The notes: generated by a model from the letters alone, not told the origin. 64,000 nt of DNA from Actinobacteria bacterium UBA2279 (GCA_002347365.1 DDWT01000008.1:26088-90087); one strand, 5' to 3'; positions 35,022-44,777 are shown, counted from the stretch's first letter. A program made the numbers and translations.

Positions 35022-36321
35022 TGGAATCAGCCCCCTTCATGCCGAAGACAAAGGGCTTCTTTGCCACCACGGATTCTGCGAGCAAGATGATCGCGGGTCG
35101 GGTGAACAGGAACGCAACCGTCAGGTCGCACGAGATACCGATCATCAACGTCAGCGCGAACCCCTTGACCGGGCCGATGGCGATCAGATACAGCATCAAC
35201 GCCGAGACGAGAGTGACCACGTCGGCATCTACGCTCGTCAGGAGTGCGTGCCTTGTGCTCGACCGCGCCGCGCTACGGAACGTCTTGCCCAGACGTACCT
35301 CCTCTTTGAAGCGCTCGAACATCAGGATCGACGAGTCGGCCGCAAGGCCGACCGTGAGGACCATACCGGCGATACCCGGCAACGACAGCGCGAACGCACC
35401 GAAACGCGAGAGCAGGGCCAGCACCCCAAGGAAGATGGATGCGAAGAACACGAGACTGAACCAGGAGATCACGCCTAGGCCGCGGTAATAGAGCGCCATG
35501 AACACCATGACGAGTATCAGGCCGGCCAGACCGGCGAGCAGACCCTGAGAAAGCGAGTCCTGGCCAAGTGTCGGTCCCACGACGCGCGACTCGGAGAACG
35601 TAAGGTTGACCGGCAGTGCACCAGCCTGCAGCACGGCTGCGAGACGCTTCGCCTCGTCGGCAGTGAAGCTGCCGGATATCTGGGTATCGCCGCTCAGGAT
35701 GGGCTCGTTCACGACAGGCGCAGACTGGACGATCCCGTCAAGTATGATCACCACTTGCTTACCGACGTTTGCCGACGTGAAGTCCGCCCACGTCTTGACC
35801 CCGATGGGATCGAAGCTCAGAGACACTGCGGGCTGGTTCGTGCGGGTGTCGATATCGGTGGACGCGCGCGTCACGTTCGCTCCGGTGACAATGGCAGCCG
35901 AAGCCTCGTAGCTGCCCTCGGGGAGCTGAACTCCGTACACCAGCACCTCGGTGGTGTTGATGCTTGCCGCAGGAACGAAGTCCAGGCGTCCGGTGCTCTG
36001 AAGGGCCTTGAGCGCCTCGTCAGAGTTCTTCACGCCCGGCAGCTGGACGAGAAACGAGTCCGCTCCCTGCCGCTGAACGGTAGCCTCGGACACACCGAGT
36101 CCGTTGACCCGGTTCGTGAGGATCGTGGAGACGCGCGTCATCGCGTCCTCGGTGATCGTCTCGTTCGCGGTCGGTTCGGCTGTCAGGATGACAGACAACC
36201 CGCCCTTGATATCGAGGCCCTGCGTTATCTTCGCGTCGAGCGGCCAGAACTGCCAGCATGACAGTCCTACGAGCACCACCACGAGGGCGAGTGCGAGGAG
36301 ATTGCGTTGCTTGGGATCCAT
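35014..36321 (-). CDS. secD: Protein translocase subunit SecD
   Basis: 435 residues. First membrane helix at about 8-26, then GLDIKGGLSVIL (SecD motif D1). The periplasmic P1 domain follows, then six-helix C-terminal part with GMVLTVGLAADSSILMFERFKEE (motif D5 region; conserved Asp in the proton path). The P1 head is of the short bacterial type. It is preceded by the HD-domain gene and yajC in one transcription unit. Confidence 0.95.
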   Translation of the reverse strand: MDPKQRNLLALALVVVLVGLSCWQFWPLDAKITQGLDIKGGLSVILTAEPTANETITEDAMTRVSTILTNRVNGLGVSEATVQRQGADSFLVQLPGVKNSDEALKALQSTGRLDFVPAASINTTEVLVYGVQLPEGSYEASAAIVTGANVTRASTDIDTRTNQPAVSLSFDPIGVKTWADFTSANVGKQVVIILDGIVQSAPVVNEPILSGDTQISGSFTADEAKRLAAVLQAGALPVNLTFSESRVVGPTLGQDSLSQGLLAGLAGLILVMVFMALYYRGLGVISWFSLVFFASIFLGVLALLSRFGAFALSLPGIAGMVLTVGLAADSSILMFERFKEEVRLGKTFRSAARSSTRHALLTSVDADVVTLVSALMLYLIAIGPVKGFALTLMIGISCDLTVAFLFTRPAIILLAESVVAKKPFVFGMKGADSNA

Positions 36322-36360
36322 GGTCGTGTCTCTTCCGTCCTTCCGTTACGCGACGGCTGC

Positions 36361-37038
36361 CTAAAGCAGCTTCGTCTCGTTGATCACCAGGCTGAACCGG
36401 GCATCGAGCACATCCGCCGCTCTTCGGCAGATCTGCATACGTGAGAGGAATATCTCGAAGTACTCCATGACCTGGCTCTCCTCGGTGGCGATATCGATCT
36501 CGAGAGTGAGCGTCCTGGTCTGGTCGTCAACACGCAGAAACGAACGCTTCGCAGCATAGTTGACTCGGTCGTGTATGTCGAAGGTCGCGGGGTCTGTGTT
36601 GCGCACGCGGGTGTGGTGCACATCGGCCTTGTCGGCCATGATCACGGCAGCACCCACAGCAGTCGCAGGAATGCCGATCTCCTCCTCGTGATTGCCGAGT
36701 GCGTTCATGATGACCGCCACTTCGGTGAAGTCCAGGCCCAGGCGCACGAGCGTCGATTTCGCCAGCAGGGCCGCAGACACGCCGTGGAACTCGCGTGAAA
36801 TGCAGTTGCCGATGTCATGCATGAACCCTGCGATCGACGCGACCTCTGCGGTGCGGGCATCGTAGCCGAGACGCCTGAGGATGTTGCCGCTGATATGGGC
36901 CACAAGGTTGGCATGCCGAAGACCGTGCTCGGTATAGCCCAGGGCCCCAAGATAGTCGTCGCCCATCTGGATGTAGGCAAGCACGCCCTGGTCTGCCTGG
37001 ACGTCGTCCAGCATCACGAGCGCGCCGGGCTCGATCAT
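36361..37038 (-). CDS. HD-domain phosphohydrolase in the Sec operon
   Basis: 225 residues. HD-superfamily metal ligands are visible: H38/H42 (TEHGLRHA), H74-D75 (FMHDIGN), H85, H117 (GNHEEE) and an Asp near 136 (MADKADVHH). About 60 C-terminal residues form a separate beta-rich-looking part (TRTLTLEIDIATEES). Substrate unknown; HD proteins hydrolyse nucleotides or cyclic dinucleotides. ATG at 37038 follows GAGGA. It lies between yajC and secD, with 39 bp to secD, suggesting co-expression with the Sec accessory complex. Confidence 0.87.
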   Translation of the reverse strand: MIEPGALVMLDDVQADQGVLAYIQMGDDYLGALGYTEHGLRHANLVAHISGNILRRLGYDARTAEVASIAGFMHDIGNCISREFHGVSAALLAKSTLVRLGLDFTEVAVIMNALGNHEEEIGIPATAVGAAVIMADKADVHHTRVRNTDPATFDIHDRVNYAAKRSFLRVDDQTRTLTLEIDIATEESQVMEYFEIFLSRMQICRRAADVLDARFSLVINETKLL

Positions 37039-37039
37039 G

Positions 37040-37306
37040 CTAGTCCTCGAGCTTTCGCGCCACGGCACTCCGCAAGACTTCGACGGTCACATCGGAGGCG
37101 ATCTCAAGACCGATCCGGTCGTCTTCCACGCTGACGATCGTGCCGTGTATGCCACCGATGGTGATCACCCGATCGCCCACAACCAGCGACGCCATGAGCG
37201 CCTGCTGTTCTTTCTGGCGCTTCATCTGCGGACGAATGAAGAGCAGGTACATGCCGCCCAATACGAGAGCGATCCAAAGCACTTGGCCGAGTGCTGCGCT
37301 ATCCAT
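37040..37306 (-). CDS. yajC: Preprotein translocase subunit YajC
   Basis: 88 residues. One membrane helix (about 7-24) is followed by FIRPQMKRQKEQQ and then GDRVITIGGIHGTIVSVEDD, the YajC core. Forms a complex with SecDF at the translocon. It leads the yajC-HD-secD-secF run, about 80 bp after tgt. Confidence 0.95.
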   Translation of the reverse strand: MDSAALGQVLWIALVLGGMYLLFIRPQMKRQKEQQALMASLVVGDRVITIGGIHGTIVSVEDDRIGLEIASDVTVEVLRSAVARKLED

Positions 37307-37387
37307 GAATACCTCCGGAGAAAGCCGTCAAGAAGGGTGCGCCGCCAACCGTGCGCACGATACTGCATCATACCACTCGAAACCGAC

Positions 37388-38521
<1,134 letters not shown>

Positions 38522-38567
38522 CCAGGAACCTCGGGTAGCCGGGCCAGCGAGGGGGTATCCTTCTCCG

Positions 38568-38593
38568 TGAACCGGAATGCCTCCCCTTTCGTC
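38568..38593 (+). promoter_or_regulatory. Candidate ECF-type promoter before the sigma factor
   Basis: TGAACC (38568-38573), 16 bases, then CGTC (38590-38593), resembling the GGAAC / CGTC elements used by many ECF sigma factors and compatible with autoregulation. The predicted transcription start falls close to the ribosome site (AAGGAG at 38596), so the match is tentative. Confidence 0.3.
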
Positions 38594-38609
38594 ATAAGGA
38601 GCACACGGA

Positions 38610-39167
38610 GTGGTCGGAAAGGCCATGGGTGACAGCGAGTTGATCCGAGCCGCCATCGACGGCGATGAACGCGCGTTCTCAGTCCTGGTGCGCCGACATG
38701 CCGATGCAGTATACGGCCATGCATTGCGGTTCTTCCGCGACACAAGCGCCGCGGAAGACGCAACGCAGGAGGTGTTCTTGAAGGTGTTCCGTTCGCTCGC
38801 CACATTCGATCAGAGGTCGAGCTTCTCGACGTGGTTGTATCGAGTGACGCGAAACGTCTGTCTTGACATGGTGCGTCGCACTGCTCGCCAGCCGCTGCCG
38901 GTCGACCCGGTCGACCTCACGCCCATTCCGGTCGCCGACTTCTCGGACTCCGTTGCGACCCGCGACGCCGTCGAGAAGGCCATGCACGCGCTGTCACCGG
39001 AGGATAGGGCGGCCCTGGACGCGGTCACCCTGTTCGATCTCAGCTACGAGCAGGCCGCTGAAGCGCTTGGGATTCCTCAGGGCACGGTCAAGTCGCGTGT
39101 CTTCCGTGCGCGTCGGCTGCTTGTATCGCTTCTGCTTACCGCCGACCATTCCGGAGGGGGTGCGTGA
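38610..39167 (+). CDS. ECF-type RNA polymerase sigma factor
   Basis: 185 residues. Sigma region 2 (AVYGHALRFFRDTSAAEDA, then QEVFLKVFRSLATFDQRSSF and STWLYRVTRN) is joined by a short linker to region 4 (LSPEDRAALDAVTLFDLSYE, QAAEALGIPQGTVKSRVFRA). GTG start with AAGGAG eight bases upstream; an ATG at 38625 has a poorer site. It is immediately followed by a zinc-finger anti-sigma factor. The pair is read opposite to almost all neighbours, so it is a separate regulatory unit, probably sensing the envelope. Confidence 0.93.
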   Translation: MVGKAMGDSELIRAAIDGDERAFSVLVRRHADAVYGHALRFFRDTSAAEDATQEVFLKVFRSLATFDQRSSFSTWLYRVTRNVCLDMVRRTARQPLPVDPVDLTPIPVADFSDSVATRDAVEKAMHALSPEDRAALDAVTLFDLSYEQAAEALGIPQGTVKSRVFRARRLLVSLLLTADHSGGGA

Positions 39168-40177
39168 TGGATTGCGCTACCGCTCAGGGGCTTCTCTCGG
39201 AGGCCGCAGATGGCAGACTCATCGACGCTGGCGAGCTGGCAGAGGCACGCACGCACTGCGAGACATGTGAGTCGTGCGATACGTTCGCCCGAGGTCTCGA
39301 CCTTCTCTCAAGCGTTCGCGCGCCTGCAGCGCCGGAACCACTGGTTCGCTCGATACTCGACAGCATCGCTGCCGAGAAGACGCTGTCCTCTTCTGCTGGA
39401 GCCGAACAGGAGATCAGGCCGAATGAGACTCCCGAGCCACCACGCTCACCCCTCACAGGCACTCGAGATCTGCGCCCATCATGGTGGGTACCACGCCTGA
39501 CGGTGTTCGCTACAGCGGCGGTCTTCATGGTGGCCGCACTGACACTCGCTGCCATCGGCTACCTTGGTGGATTCCGCCAACTCACAGCGAACAAGGCGGG
39601 AGACACTGTTGCCACCGCCGACCAGGAGCTCGCTGAGGAGCGCACTCTCGGGACAGCGCCTGCGGATGGCGCGTCGATGGCCGACAAACAGACAGCCGAG
39701 CCACCCGTCTACGCCAGCCTCGGCGGCAACGTCTACGTACTGACCGAGACAACAACGGTGGACGAGAGCCTGCTCGTCACTGTCGCTCCCGTGGCAGACA
39801 GCGGGACCGGCGACGATGCTGTCTACGCGTACGACGCAGGAACAGGTGACGGGAGCATCGTGATTCGAGATGCGACCTCGTGGACGCGGTATGAGCGTGT
39901 GCTTCGTCGTTTCGCGGGACGTTCATATCAGCTGCAAACACGGACGCCGCTCAAGATGACTGCGCAATGGCCGGATCTGCCGGCGGCGTACCCGACACCT
40001 TCGGCTGCAGACGGCTCGCCCACCTTCAGGTTCTTCGGTCACGACGAACTTGGTGTGTCCATCTTCGTGCCCAGCGCCGGTAGCGAGCGTAACGGCTTCG
40101 CCATCGCTGCGGACACGGCATCGGATGATCCGGCAGCAGGCAACCCTCAATGGACCTGGTGGGCGCCGCTTCCCTGA
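39167..40177 (+). CDS. Membrane anti-sigma factor with HCC zinc-finger-like N-terminus
   Basis: 336 residues. The cytoplasmic N-terminus has C3, H30, C31, C34 and C37, resembling the zinc anti-sigma (zf-HC2) domain. A Pro/Glu-rich linker leads to one membrane helix (about 109-135). A roughly 200-residue extracytoplasmic domain, not recognised, follows and ends with WTWWAPLP. The ATG overlaps the sigma stop by one base; a GTG one codon earlier is possible. By analogy it holds the adjacent ECF sigma factor until an envelope signal triggers release. Confidence 0.85.
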   Translation: MDCATAQGLLSEAADGRLIDAGELAEARTHCETCESCDTFARGLDLLSSVRAPAAPEPLVRSILDSIAAEKTLSSSAGAEQEIRPNETPEPPRSPLTGTRDLRPSWWVPRLTVFATAAVFMVAALTLAAIGYLGGFRQLTANKAGDTVATADQELAEERTLGTAPADGASMADKQTAEPPVYASLGGNVYVLTETTTVDESLLVTVAPVADSGTGDDAVYAYDAGTGDGSIVIRDATSWTRYERVLRRFAGRSYQLQTRTPLKMTAQWPDLPAAYPTPSAADGSPTFRFFGHDELGVSIFVPSAGSERNGFAIAADTASDDPAAGNPQWTWWAPLP

Positions 40178-40181
40178 TCGT

Positions 40182-41216
40182 CTAGAGGATGAGCATCGCA
40201 TCGCCGAAGGACAGGAACCGGTATTTCTCCGCTGCGGCCGTTTGATACGCACGCATGATCAACTCGCGACCCGCGAAAGCGCTCACCATCATCAGCAGCG
40301 TCGAACGGGGCATGTGGTAGTTGGTGATCAGCGCATCGACGACCCCGAAGCTGAACCCGGGAAGAATGAACAGGTCCGTTTGACCCTCGGTGGCCTCCAC
40401 CAACCTCGTCTGCTCGTTGTACGCGCTCTCAAGCGCTCTCACAGTCGTCGTGCCCACGGCGATCACCCTGTCCCCGCGAGCCTTCGCCGCGTTCACGCTC
40501 TCGGCCGTCCACGGTGGGACGCGGTAGTGCTCGGTATGGATTCGATGCTCCTCGGGGTCGTCCTCCGTCACCGGCCTGAACGTGTCCAGCCCTACGTCCA
40601 GCTCTACCTTCGCAAGGTGCACGCCCATGCGCTGTACCTCGTCCAGTAACTCGGAGGTGAAGTGCAATCCGGCGGTCGGGGCCGCGACGCTGTGTTCCTC
40701 GGCCGAGTAGACCGTCTGATATCTCTCAGGGTCCGCGAGTTGCCGCGTGATGTACGGCGGAAGCGGCATCTGCCCGAGGCGATGCACCGCATCGATCACA
40801 GATCCGGTACGGGCATGGAACTGGACGAGTCTGCCGCCCGACTCTTCAAGGATATCAACGATAAGCGCTGTGAGCTCGCCATCCCCAAAGACAACGCGCG
40901 CGCCCGGCTTCAGTCTGCGCCCGGGCTTGACCAGGCACTCCCATGTGTCGGCATAACGGCAGCGCAGCAGCAAGATCTCGACTGCCCCGCCGCTTTCATC
41001 CTTCGCGCCCAGAAGCCGCGCCGGAAGCACTCTGGTCTCGTTGACGACCAGCACATCACCCGGTCGCAGATACTCAAGAACATCACGGAACGCGCGATGG
41101 TCGACCTGTCCGCTGGTACGTTCCACCACCATGAGGCGGCACGCATCTCTCGGCTCAACCGGATCCTGTGCGATGAGTCCACTTGGCAGGTCGTAGTCGA
41201 AGTCGTCCGTGCGCAC
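40182..41216 (-). CDS. queA: S-adenosylmethionine:tRNA ribosyltransferase-isomerase
   Basis: Transfers the ribosyl part of SAM to preQ1 in tRNA to make epoxyqueuosine. 344 residues. N-terminal FDYDLPSGLIAQDPVEPRD is the family hallmark, followed by VLVVNETRVLPARL, PPYITR, SVAAPTAGLHF and VGTTTVRALES. GTG at 41216 has GGAGG seven bases upstream; the frame is open much further upstream but that part looks non-coding. It lies next to queH, which carries out the following step. Confidence 0.95.
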   Translation of the reverse strand: MRTDDFDYDLPSGLIAQDPVEPRDACRLMVVERTSGQVDHRAFRDVLEYLRPGDVLVVNETRVLPARLLGAKDESGGAVEILLLRCRYADTWECLVKPGRRLKPGARVVFGDGELTALIVDILEESGGRLVQFHARTGSVIDAVHRLGQMPLPPYITRQLADPERYQTVYSAEEHSVAAPTAGLHFTSELLDEVQRMGVHLAKVELDVGLDTFRPVTEDDPEEHRIHTEHYRVPPWTAESVNAAKARGDRVIAVGTTTVRALESAYNEQTRLVEATEGQTDLFILPGFSFGVVDALITNYHMPRSTLLMMVSAFAGRELIMRAYQTAAAEKYRFLSFGDAMLIL

Positions 41217-41274
41217 GAAAGCGCCTCCCTCGGTACTGCTCGGCCGTCTCTCGAAGTGTAGCGCAACACTGAGG

Positions 41275-41832
41275 TCAGACGCGTCTGGCGCGACGCGCTT
41301 CACGCTCCCGCTGAGCTTCGATGTCACTGAGCACGCACCCGCAGTAGTTCTGCCGGTACATACCCAACTCGCGCGAGCGTTGTGTCGCATCGCGATAGCG
41401 CTCGCGGAAGTCGGTATCCAGGTACTCGATGCCTGCGGCCTCACACGCTGCGAGCGCCGCATCCCTGATACTGTCCGGATCTTGATACGGGCTCACGGTG
41501 AGCGTGGTCGCTACAGCGTCGTAGCCGAGGGCCGCCGCGCGATCCGCGACCATTCCGAGCCTCAGGCGAAAACACGCCTTGCAGCGCTTGGAGAGATCCT
41601 CCTCAAGACCCGCGACTGCGCGCATCCAGGAGACCATGTCGTAGGGCTCCTCCAGCACCTCGATCCCCCGGCTGTCAGCGTAGTCGAGCAAGGTCTGCAG
41701 ACGACGCTGATACTCGCCGAGAGGATGTATGTTGGGATTCGCATAGCAGACGGTCACATCGTGCTCGGACACGAGAGCGTCGAACGGCTCGATCAGACAA
41801 GGACCACAGCATGCGTGCAGCATGACTCTCAT
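41275..41832 (-). CDS. queH: Epoxyqueuosine reductase QueH
   Basis: Reduces epoxyqueuosine to queuosine in tRNA; the non-orthologous replacement of the cobalamin-dependent QueG. 185 residues with HACCGPC at the N-terminus, CKACFRLRL in the middle and NYCGC near the C-terminus, giving the cysteines for the iron-sulfur cluster and metal site. ATG at 41832 with GGGAG upstream. A TAGACT box near 41866-41871 could be its -10. Confidence 0.93.
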   Translation of the reverse strand: MRVMLHACCGPCLIEPFDALVSEHDVTVCYANPNIHPLGEYQRRLQTLLDYADSRGIEVLEEPYDMVSWMRAVAGLEEDLSKRCKACFRLRLGMVADRAAALGYDAVATTLTVSPYQDPDSIRDAALAACEAAGIEYLDTDFRERYRDATQRSRELGMYRQNYCGCVLSDIEAQREREARRARRV

Positions 41833-41886
41833 CCGCTCGATCTCCCTTCCAAACCGGCAATCTTCAGTCTACGCCGGCCTGCCGAC

Positions 41887-41918
41887 AAAAGACGACGGCC
41901 CCGCAAGCGGAGCCGTCG
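41887..41918 (-). terminator. Intrinsic terminator of cspA
   Basis: On the minus strand a 12-bp stem (41893-41904 with 41907-41918, one G-T pair) and a 2-nt minimum loop are followed directly by TCTTTT. Strong intrinsic terminator 24 bp after the cspA stop. Confidence 0.85.
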
Positions 41919-41941
41919 AGCGCCATCGTGAGAAAGCTGGC

Positions 41942-42145
41942 CTAGAGCTTGTTGACGTTGCTGGCCTGCAGCTTGCCGTTCTGACCGGTCGTGACCTCAA
42001 AGCTCACAGCCTGGCCTTCGTCGAGGGTCTTGAAGCCCTCTCCCTGTATCTCGCTGAAGTGCACGAAGAGATCCTCTCCGTCCTCACGCGAGATGAAGCC
42101 ATACCCTTTGTCGGGGTTGAACCACTTGACGGTACCTTCAGGCAT
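41942..42145 (-). CDS. cspA: Cold-shock-domain RNA chaperone
   Basis: 67 residues. RNP1 is KGYGFI and RNP2 is LFVHFS, flanked by GTVKWFN at the start and a typical ASNV end. Binds single-stranded RNA and melts structure. ATG at 42145 with AAGGAT upstream. It is a stand-alone transcript with its own long leader (extended -10 near 42307) and a strong terminator, typical of abundant Csp proteins. Confidence 0.95.
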   Translation of the reverse strand: MPEGTVKWFNPDKGYGFISREDGEDLFVHFSEIQGEGFKTLDEGQAVSFEVTTGQNGKLQASNVNKL

Positions 42146-42300
42146 GCCATCCCATCCTTCCACCCCTTATGGGGTCACACTCGTGCGACGTGCTTGTCGA
42201 AGCTGTCCTTCCGACCACACATGTGACCGGGATGGAACGATGGCGCCTTTCGTGCTGACAAACCGTGTCGCAACCTGTCGGGTGCTTATGCACCCACAAT
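42146..42300 (-). promoter_or_regulatory. Long 5' leader of cspA
   Basis: About 155 non-coding bases between the predicted transcription start and the cspA ATG. A perfect 6-bp stem with a TTAT/ATAA loop lies at 42280-42295 near its 5' end. Long structured leaders in csp genes act as temperature-responsive elements in other bacteria; that role here is inferred. No coding signal seen. Confidence 0.4.
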
Positions 42301-42306
42301 AGCCAG

Positions 42307-42312
42307 ATAGTA
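42307..42312 (-). promoter_or_regulatory. Extended -10 promoter of cspA
   Basis: TGC-TACTAT on the minus strand. No convincing -35 element. The transcription start expected near 42300 gives a leader of about 155 nt. Confidence 0.45.
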
Positions 42313-42383
42313 GCATATCGACACCGATCCGAAGCCTCGGCGATCCTGTGAGATCACACTGAAACACCGATCATCGTCGCTGC

Positions 42384-43160
42384 TCAGAACGTGAGTTCAT
42401 CACCTTCGTCAGTATCCGCGGGCACCTCGGGGGCGTCGAGTGTCGGTCGCCGACGTCGATCGCGACGCATCGCAACCGTCAACCCGCCGATCGCCACCAC
42501 GAGCAGACTCCCGACGATGATCAATGGCACGGTGACATCCATCCCATTGGATCCGCCGAGGTCGTAGGAGACCTTGACGTCAAGCGCGTCGCCTGGTGCA
42601 AGCGTCAAGGACTCAAGAGCGTAGAGCGTCTCCCCCGCCTCGTTGGTCAACGGGTCACCCGTCGGCTTGGGTGAGATAGCCACACCCGACGCACCCGACT
42701 CAAGACGCACCGACACCAGCAGCGGAGCCGCCTCGCCCGTGTTGACCCAGTGCAACGATGCCGATACATCAGTGCCCGAACGCGTCGGTGCTACGTAGTC
42801 CGCCTCTACCTGGCCGACGCGCGCTTCGGAGAGTACGAACTCTACGATCTGGCCACCTTCGGTCGCCGTCACGGTCGCCTCGCGGTACGGATCGAGCGCG
42901 GGGTCCTCGCCCACGATCTCCCCCGACCACACGACCGTTGCGCCTGCCGGCAACGGCACCCTCACAGTGACGGGAAGCACGGTATCGGGAGCCATGATCA
43001 CGTTCACGATCATCTGCGAGACGCCGCCCACGCCCACGGGAATGTACTGCAGCTGGTACTCCAGCACACGCGCCTGCGCTACCGCCGGCACCGCGAACAT
43101 CAGCATGGCCAGGAGCACAACAGTCGTTCCGCGCATCAAACGCATCTTCTTGCCGGTCAT
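42384..43160 (-). CDS. Exported, C-terminally anchored protein, unknown
   Basis: 258 residues, no family recognised. Signal peptide (about 8-29, VVLLAMLMFAVPAVAQA) and an extracytoplasmic beta-rich region with repeated immunoglobulin-like strand patterns (residues 30-205). One C-terminal membrane helix (about 210-232) is followed by a basic stretch (RRDRRRR) and an acidic cytoplasmic tail. This is a type I membrane topology. ATG at 43160 with GGAGG. It lies 19 bp after folD in the same direction but has no evident functional link. Confidence 0.8.
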   Translation of the reverse strand: MTGKKMRLMRGTTVVLLAMLMFAVPAVAQARVLEYQLQYIPVGVGGVSQMIVNVIMAPDTVLPVTVRVPLPAGATVVWSGEIVGEDPALDPYREATVTATEGGQIVEFVLSEARVGQVEADYVAPTRSGTDVSASLHWVNTGEAAPLLVSVRLESGASGVAISPKPTGDPLTNEAGETLYALESLTLAPGDALDVKVSYDLGGSNGMDVTVPLIIVGSLLVVAIGGLTVAMRRDRRRRPTLDAPEVPADTDEGDELTF

Positions 43161-43179
43161 CGGTCCTCCACTCGGGTCG

Positions 43180-44031
43180 TCATTCGGCCTTCGTGGCGGC
43201 CTCGGCGGCCGCAACGGTGTTCAACATGAGAATCGCGCGGGTCATCGGCCCGACTCCACCGGGAACCGGCGTGATGGCAGAGGCCAGCGGTAGAACGTCG
43301 TCATAGTCCACGTCGCCGACCAGCCCGTCCTCAGTGCGGTTGATGCCGACATCGATGACCACGGCACCGGGCTTCACATACTCCGAGGTGATCATCTTGG
43401 TCCTTCCCACCGCGGCGATCAGGATGTCAGCCTGACGACATACACCCGGCAGATCCTGCGTACGCGAATGACACACGGTGACGGTCGCGTTGGCATTCAG
43501 AAGCAACAGCGCCATCGGCTTGCCGACCAGCGTGGACCGGCCTATGACAACGGCGTGTTTGCCTGCGGGATCGATGCCGTATGACTCAAGCATCGTCATC
43601 ACACCGAAAGGCGTGCAAGCGCGAGGCGCCGGGAGCACGCGAACCAGGGCACCGAGATTGGCCGGACTCAGGCCGTCGACGTCCTTCTCGGGTGAGATAC
43701 GCGATATGACCGCTTCCGTGTCGAACTTGGCGGGCAACGGCAACTGTACGAGGATGCCGTGGACATCCGCATCGGCATTCAACGTGTCGATCAGTGAGTT
43801 CAACGCTTCTTGCGAGGTCTGCTCGGACAGGCGGTGATCGAAGCTGCGGATGCCGATGCGCTCGCAGTCTCGCTCCTTCATGTTCACGTACGCCTGTGAC
43901 GCAGGATCCTCACCCACCAGCACGACCGCAAGTCCGGGCGTGACTCCGTGCTGCGCCAGGCGCAGCACGCCAGCCCGCGTGTGCTCCTCGACCTCGGCCG
44001 AGACCTTCTTGCCGTCGATTATCGTCGCCAC
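43180..44031 (-). CDS. folD: Methylenetetrahydrofolate dehydrogenase / cyclohydrolase
   Basis: Bifunctional enzyme interconverting 5,10-methylene-THF and 10-formyl-THF. 283 residues: catalytic region YVNMKERDCERIGI (the Tyr/Lys pair), GILVQLPLP, PEKDVDGLSPANLG, and the Rossmann part VVIGRSTLVGKPMALLL. It ends with TPVPGGVGPMT. GTG at 44031 has AGGAAGG upstream, giving the family's normal length. Confidence 0.96.
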   Translation of the reverse strand: MATIIDGKKVSAEVEEHTRAGVLRLAQHGVTPGLAVVLVGEDPASQAYVNMKERDCERIGIRSFDHRLSEQTSQEALNSLIDTLNADADVHGILVQLPLPAKFDTEAVISRISPEKDVDGLSPANLGALVRVLPAPRACTPFGVMTMLESYGIDPAGKHAVVIGRSTLVGKPMALLLLNANATVTVCHSRTQDLPGVCRQADILIAAVGRTKMITSEYVKPGAVVIDVGINRTEDGLVGDVDYDDVLPLASAITPVPGGVGPMTRAILMLNTVAAAEAATKAE

Positions 44032-44095
44032 AACATCGGCCTTCCTGCTTCGATTTCGGTGCGCCGCCCAGTGTACCCGAGCATGAGTGCGGAGG

Positions 44096-44668
44096 TCACT
44101 CGGATCCGGCCCTTTCCTTGACGATCGCGAGCACCCGGCGGAAGCGCTCGGTGCCCGCAGCACCCAACGCCTCGTAGATCACCGACTCCGAGGTCGTCAA
44201 CTCCGCTCCGGCAGCGCGCAGACGTTCGAGCGCAACATCCCGGTCGAACTCGCGTGCCGAGCACACCCCGTCCGCCACGACTTGAACGCGAAATCCGTCT
44301 TCGATCAGATGGAGCGCCGTCTGCATCACGCAGATGTGAGCCTCCATCCCCACTATCACTACCTGGCGTCGTTCGACTCGTTCCAGAGCCTCTACGAATG
44401 CGGGCTCGGCGCAGCAATCGAAGCTGACTTTCTCGATCGGCCCCACCGCGCAGGCGAGTGCTCCGCTCAGCTCCGGGACCGTTGCCCCCAATCCCTTCGC
44501 ATACTGCTCGGTGTAGATGACCGGTATCTCGAGTTCATCTGAAGCTCGCACGAGTCTCCGGATCGTCTCGACGACGGCGTCACGCGCCGACATCGTTGCC
44601 GCAAGCCTCTCCTGCACGTCGATCACCACCACGGCGACGTCCGAAGCATCGATGATGTGCTCGCTCAC
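44096..44668 (-). CDS. Isochorismatase-family cysteine hydrolase
   Basis: 190 residues. The catalytic triad is visible: Asp in VVVIDVQERL, Lys in IEKVSFDC and Cys in GMEAHICVMQTAL; a cis-peptide-type VIVGMEA precedes the Cys. Closest in outline to the YcaC/nicotinamidase-like hydrolases; the substrate cannot be assigned. GTG start with GAGAGG upstream. It is divergent from the superoxide reductase gene. Confidence 0.88.
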   Translation of the reverse strand: MSEHIIDASDVAVVVIDVQERLAATMSARDAVVETIRRLVRASDELEIPVIYTEQYAKGLGATVPELSGALACAVGPIEKVSFDCCAEPAFVEALERVERRQVVIVGMEAHICVMQTALHLIEDGFRVQVVADGVCSAREFDRDVALERLRAAGAELTTSESVIYEALGAAGTERFRRVLAIVKERAGSE

Positions 44669-44695
44669 TCCAGGCCTCTCTATCGGTTGGCGCCG

Positions 44696-44701
44696 ATTCT
44701 A
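44696..44701 (-). promoter_or_regulatory. Extended -10 promoter of the cysteine hydrolase gene
   Basis: TGG-TAGAAT on the minus strand, the same CCTGGTAGAAT core seen before tgt. The leader to the GTG at 44668 would be about 20 nt. Confidence 0.45.
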
Positions 44702-44777
44702 CCAGGTGTCCCACCAGCGGAGGAGGCTGATGGGTATGTACCAGTGCATATGCACACCACTACCGATGGAGGCCACG

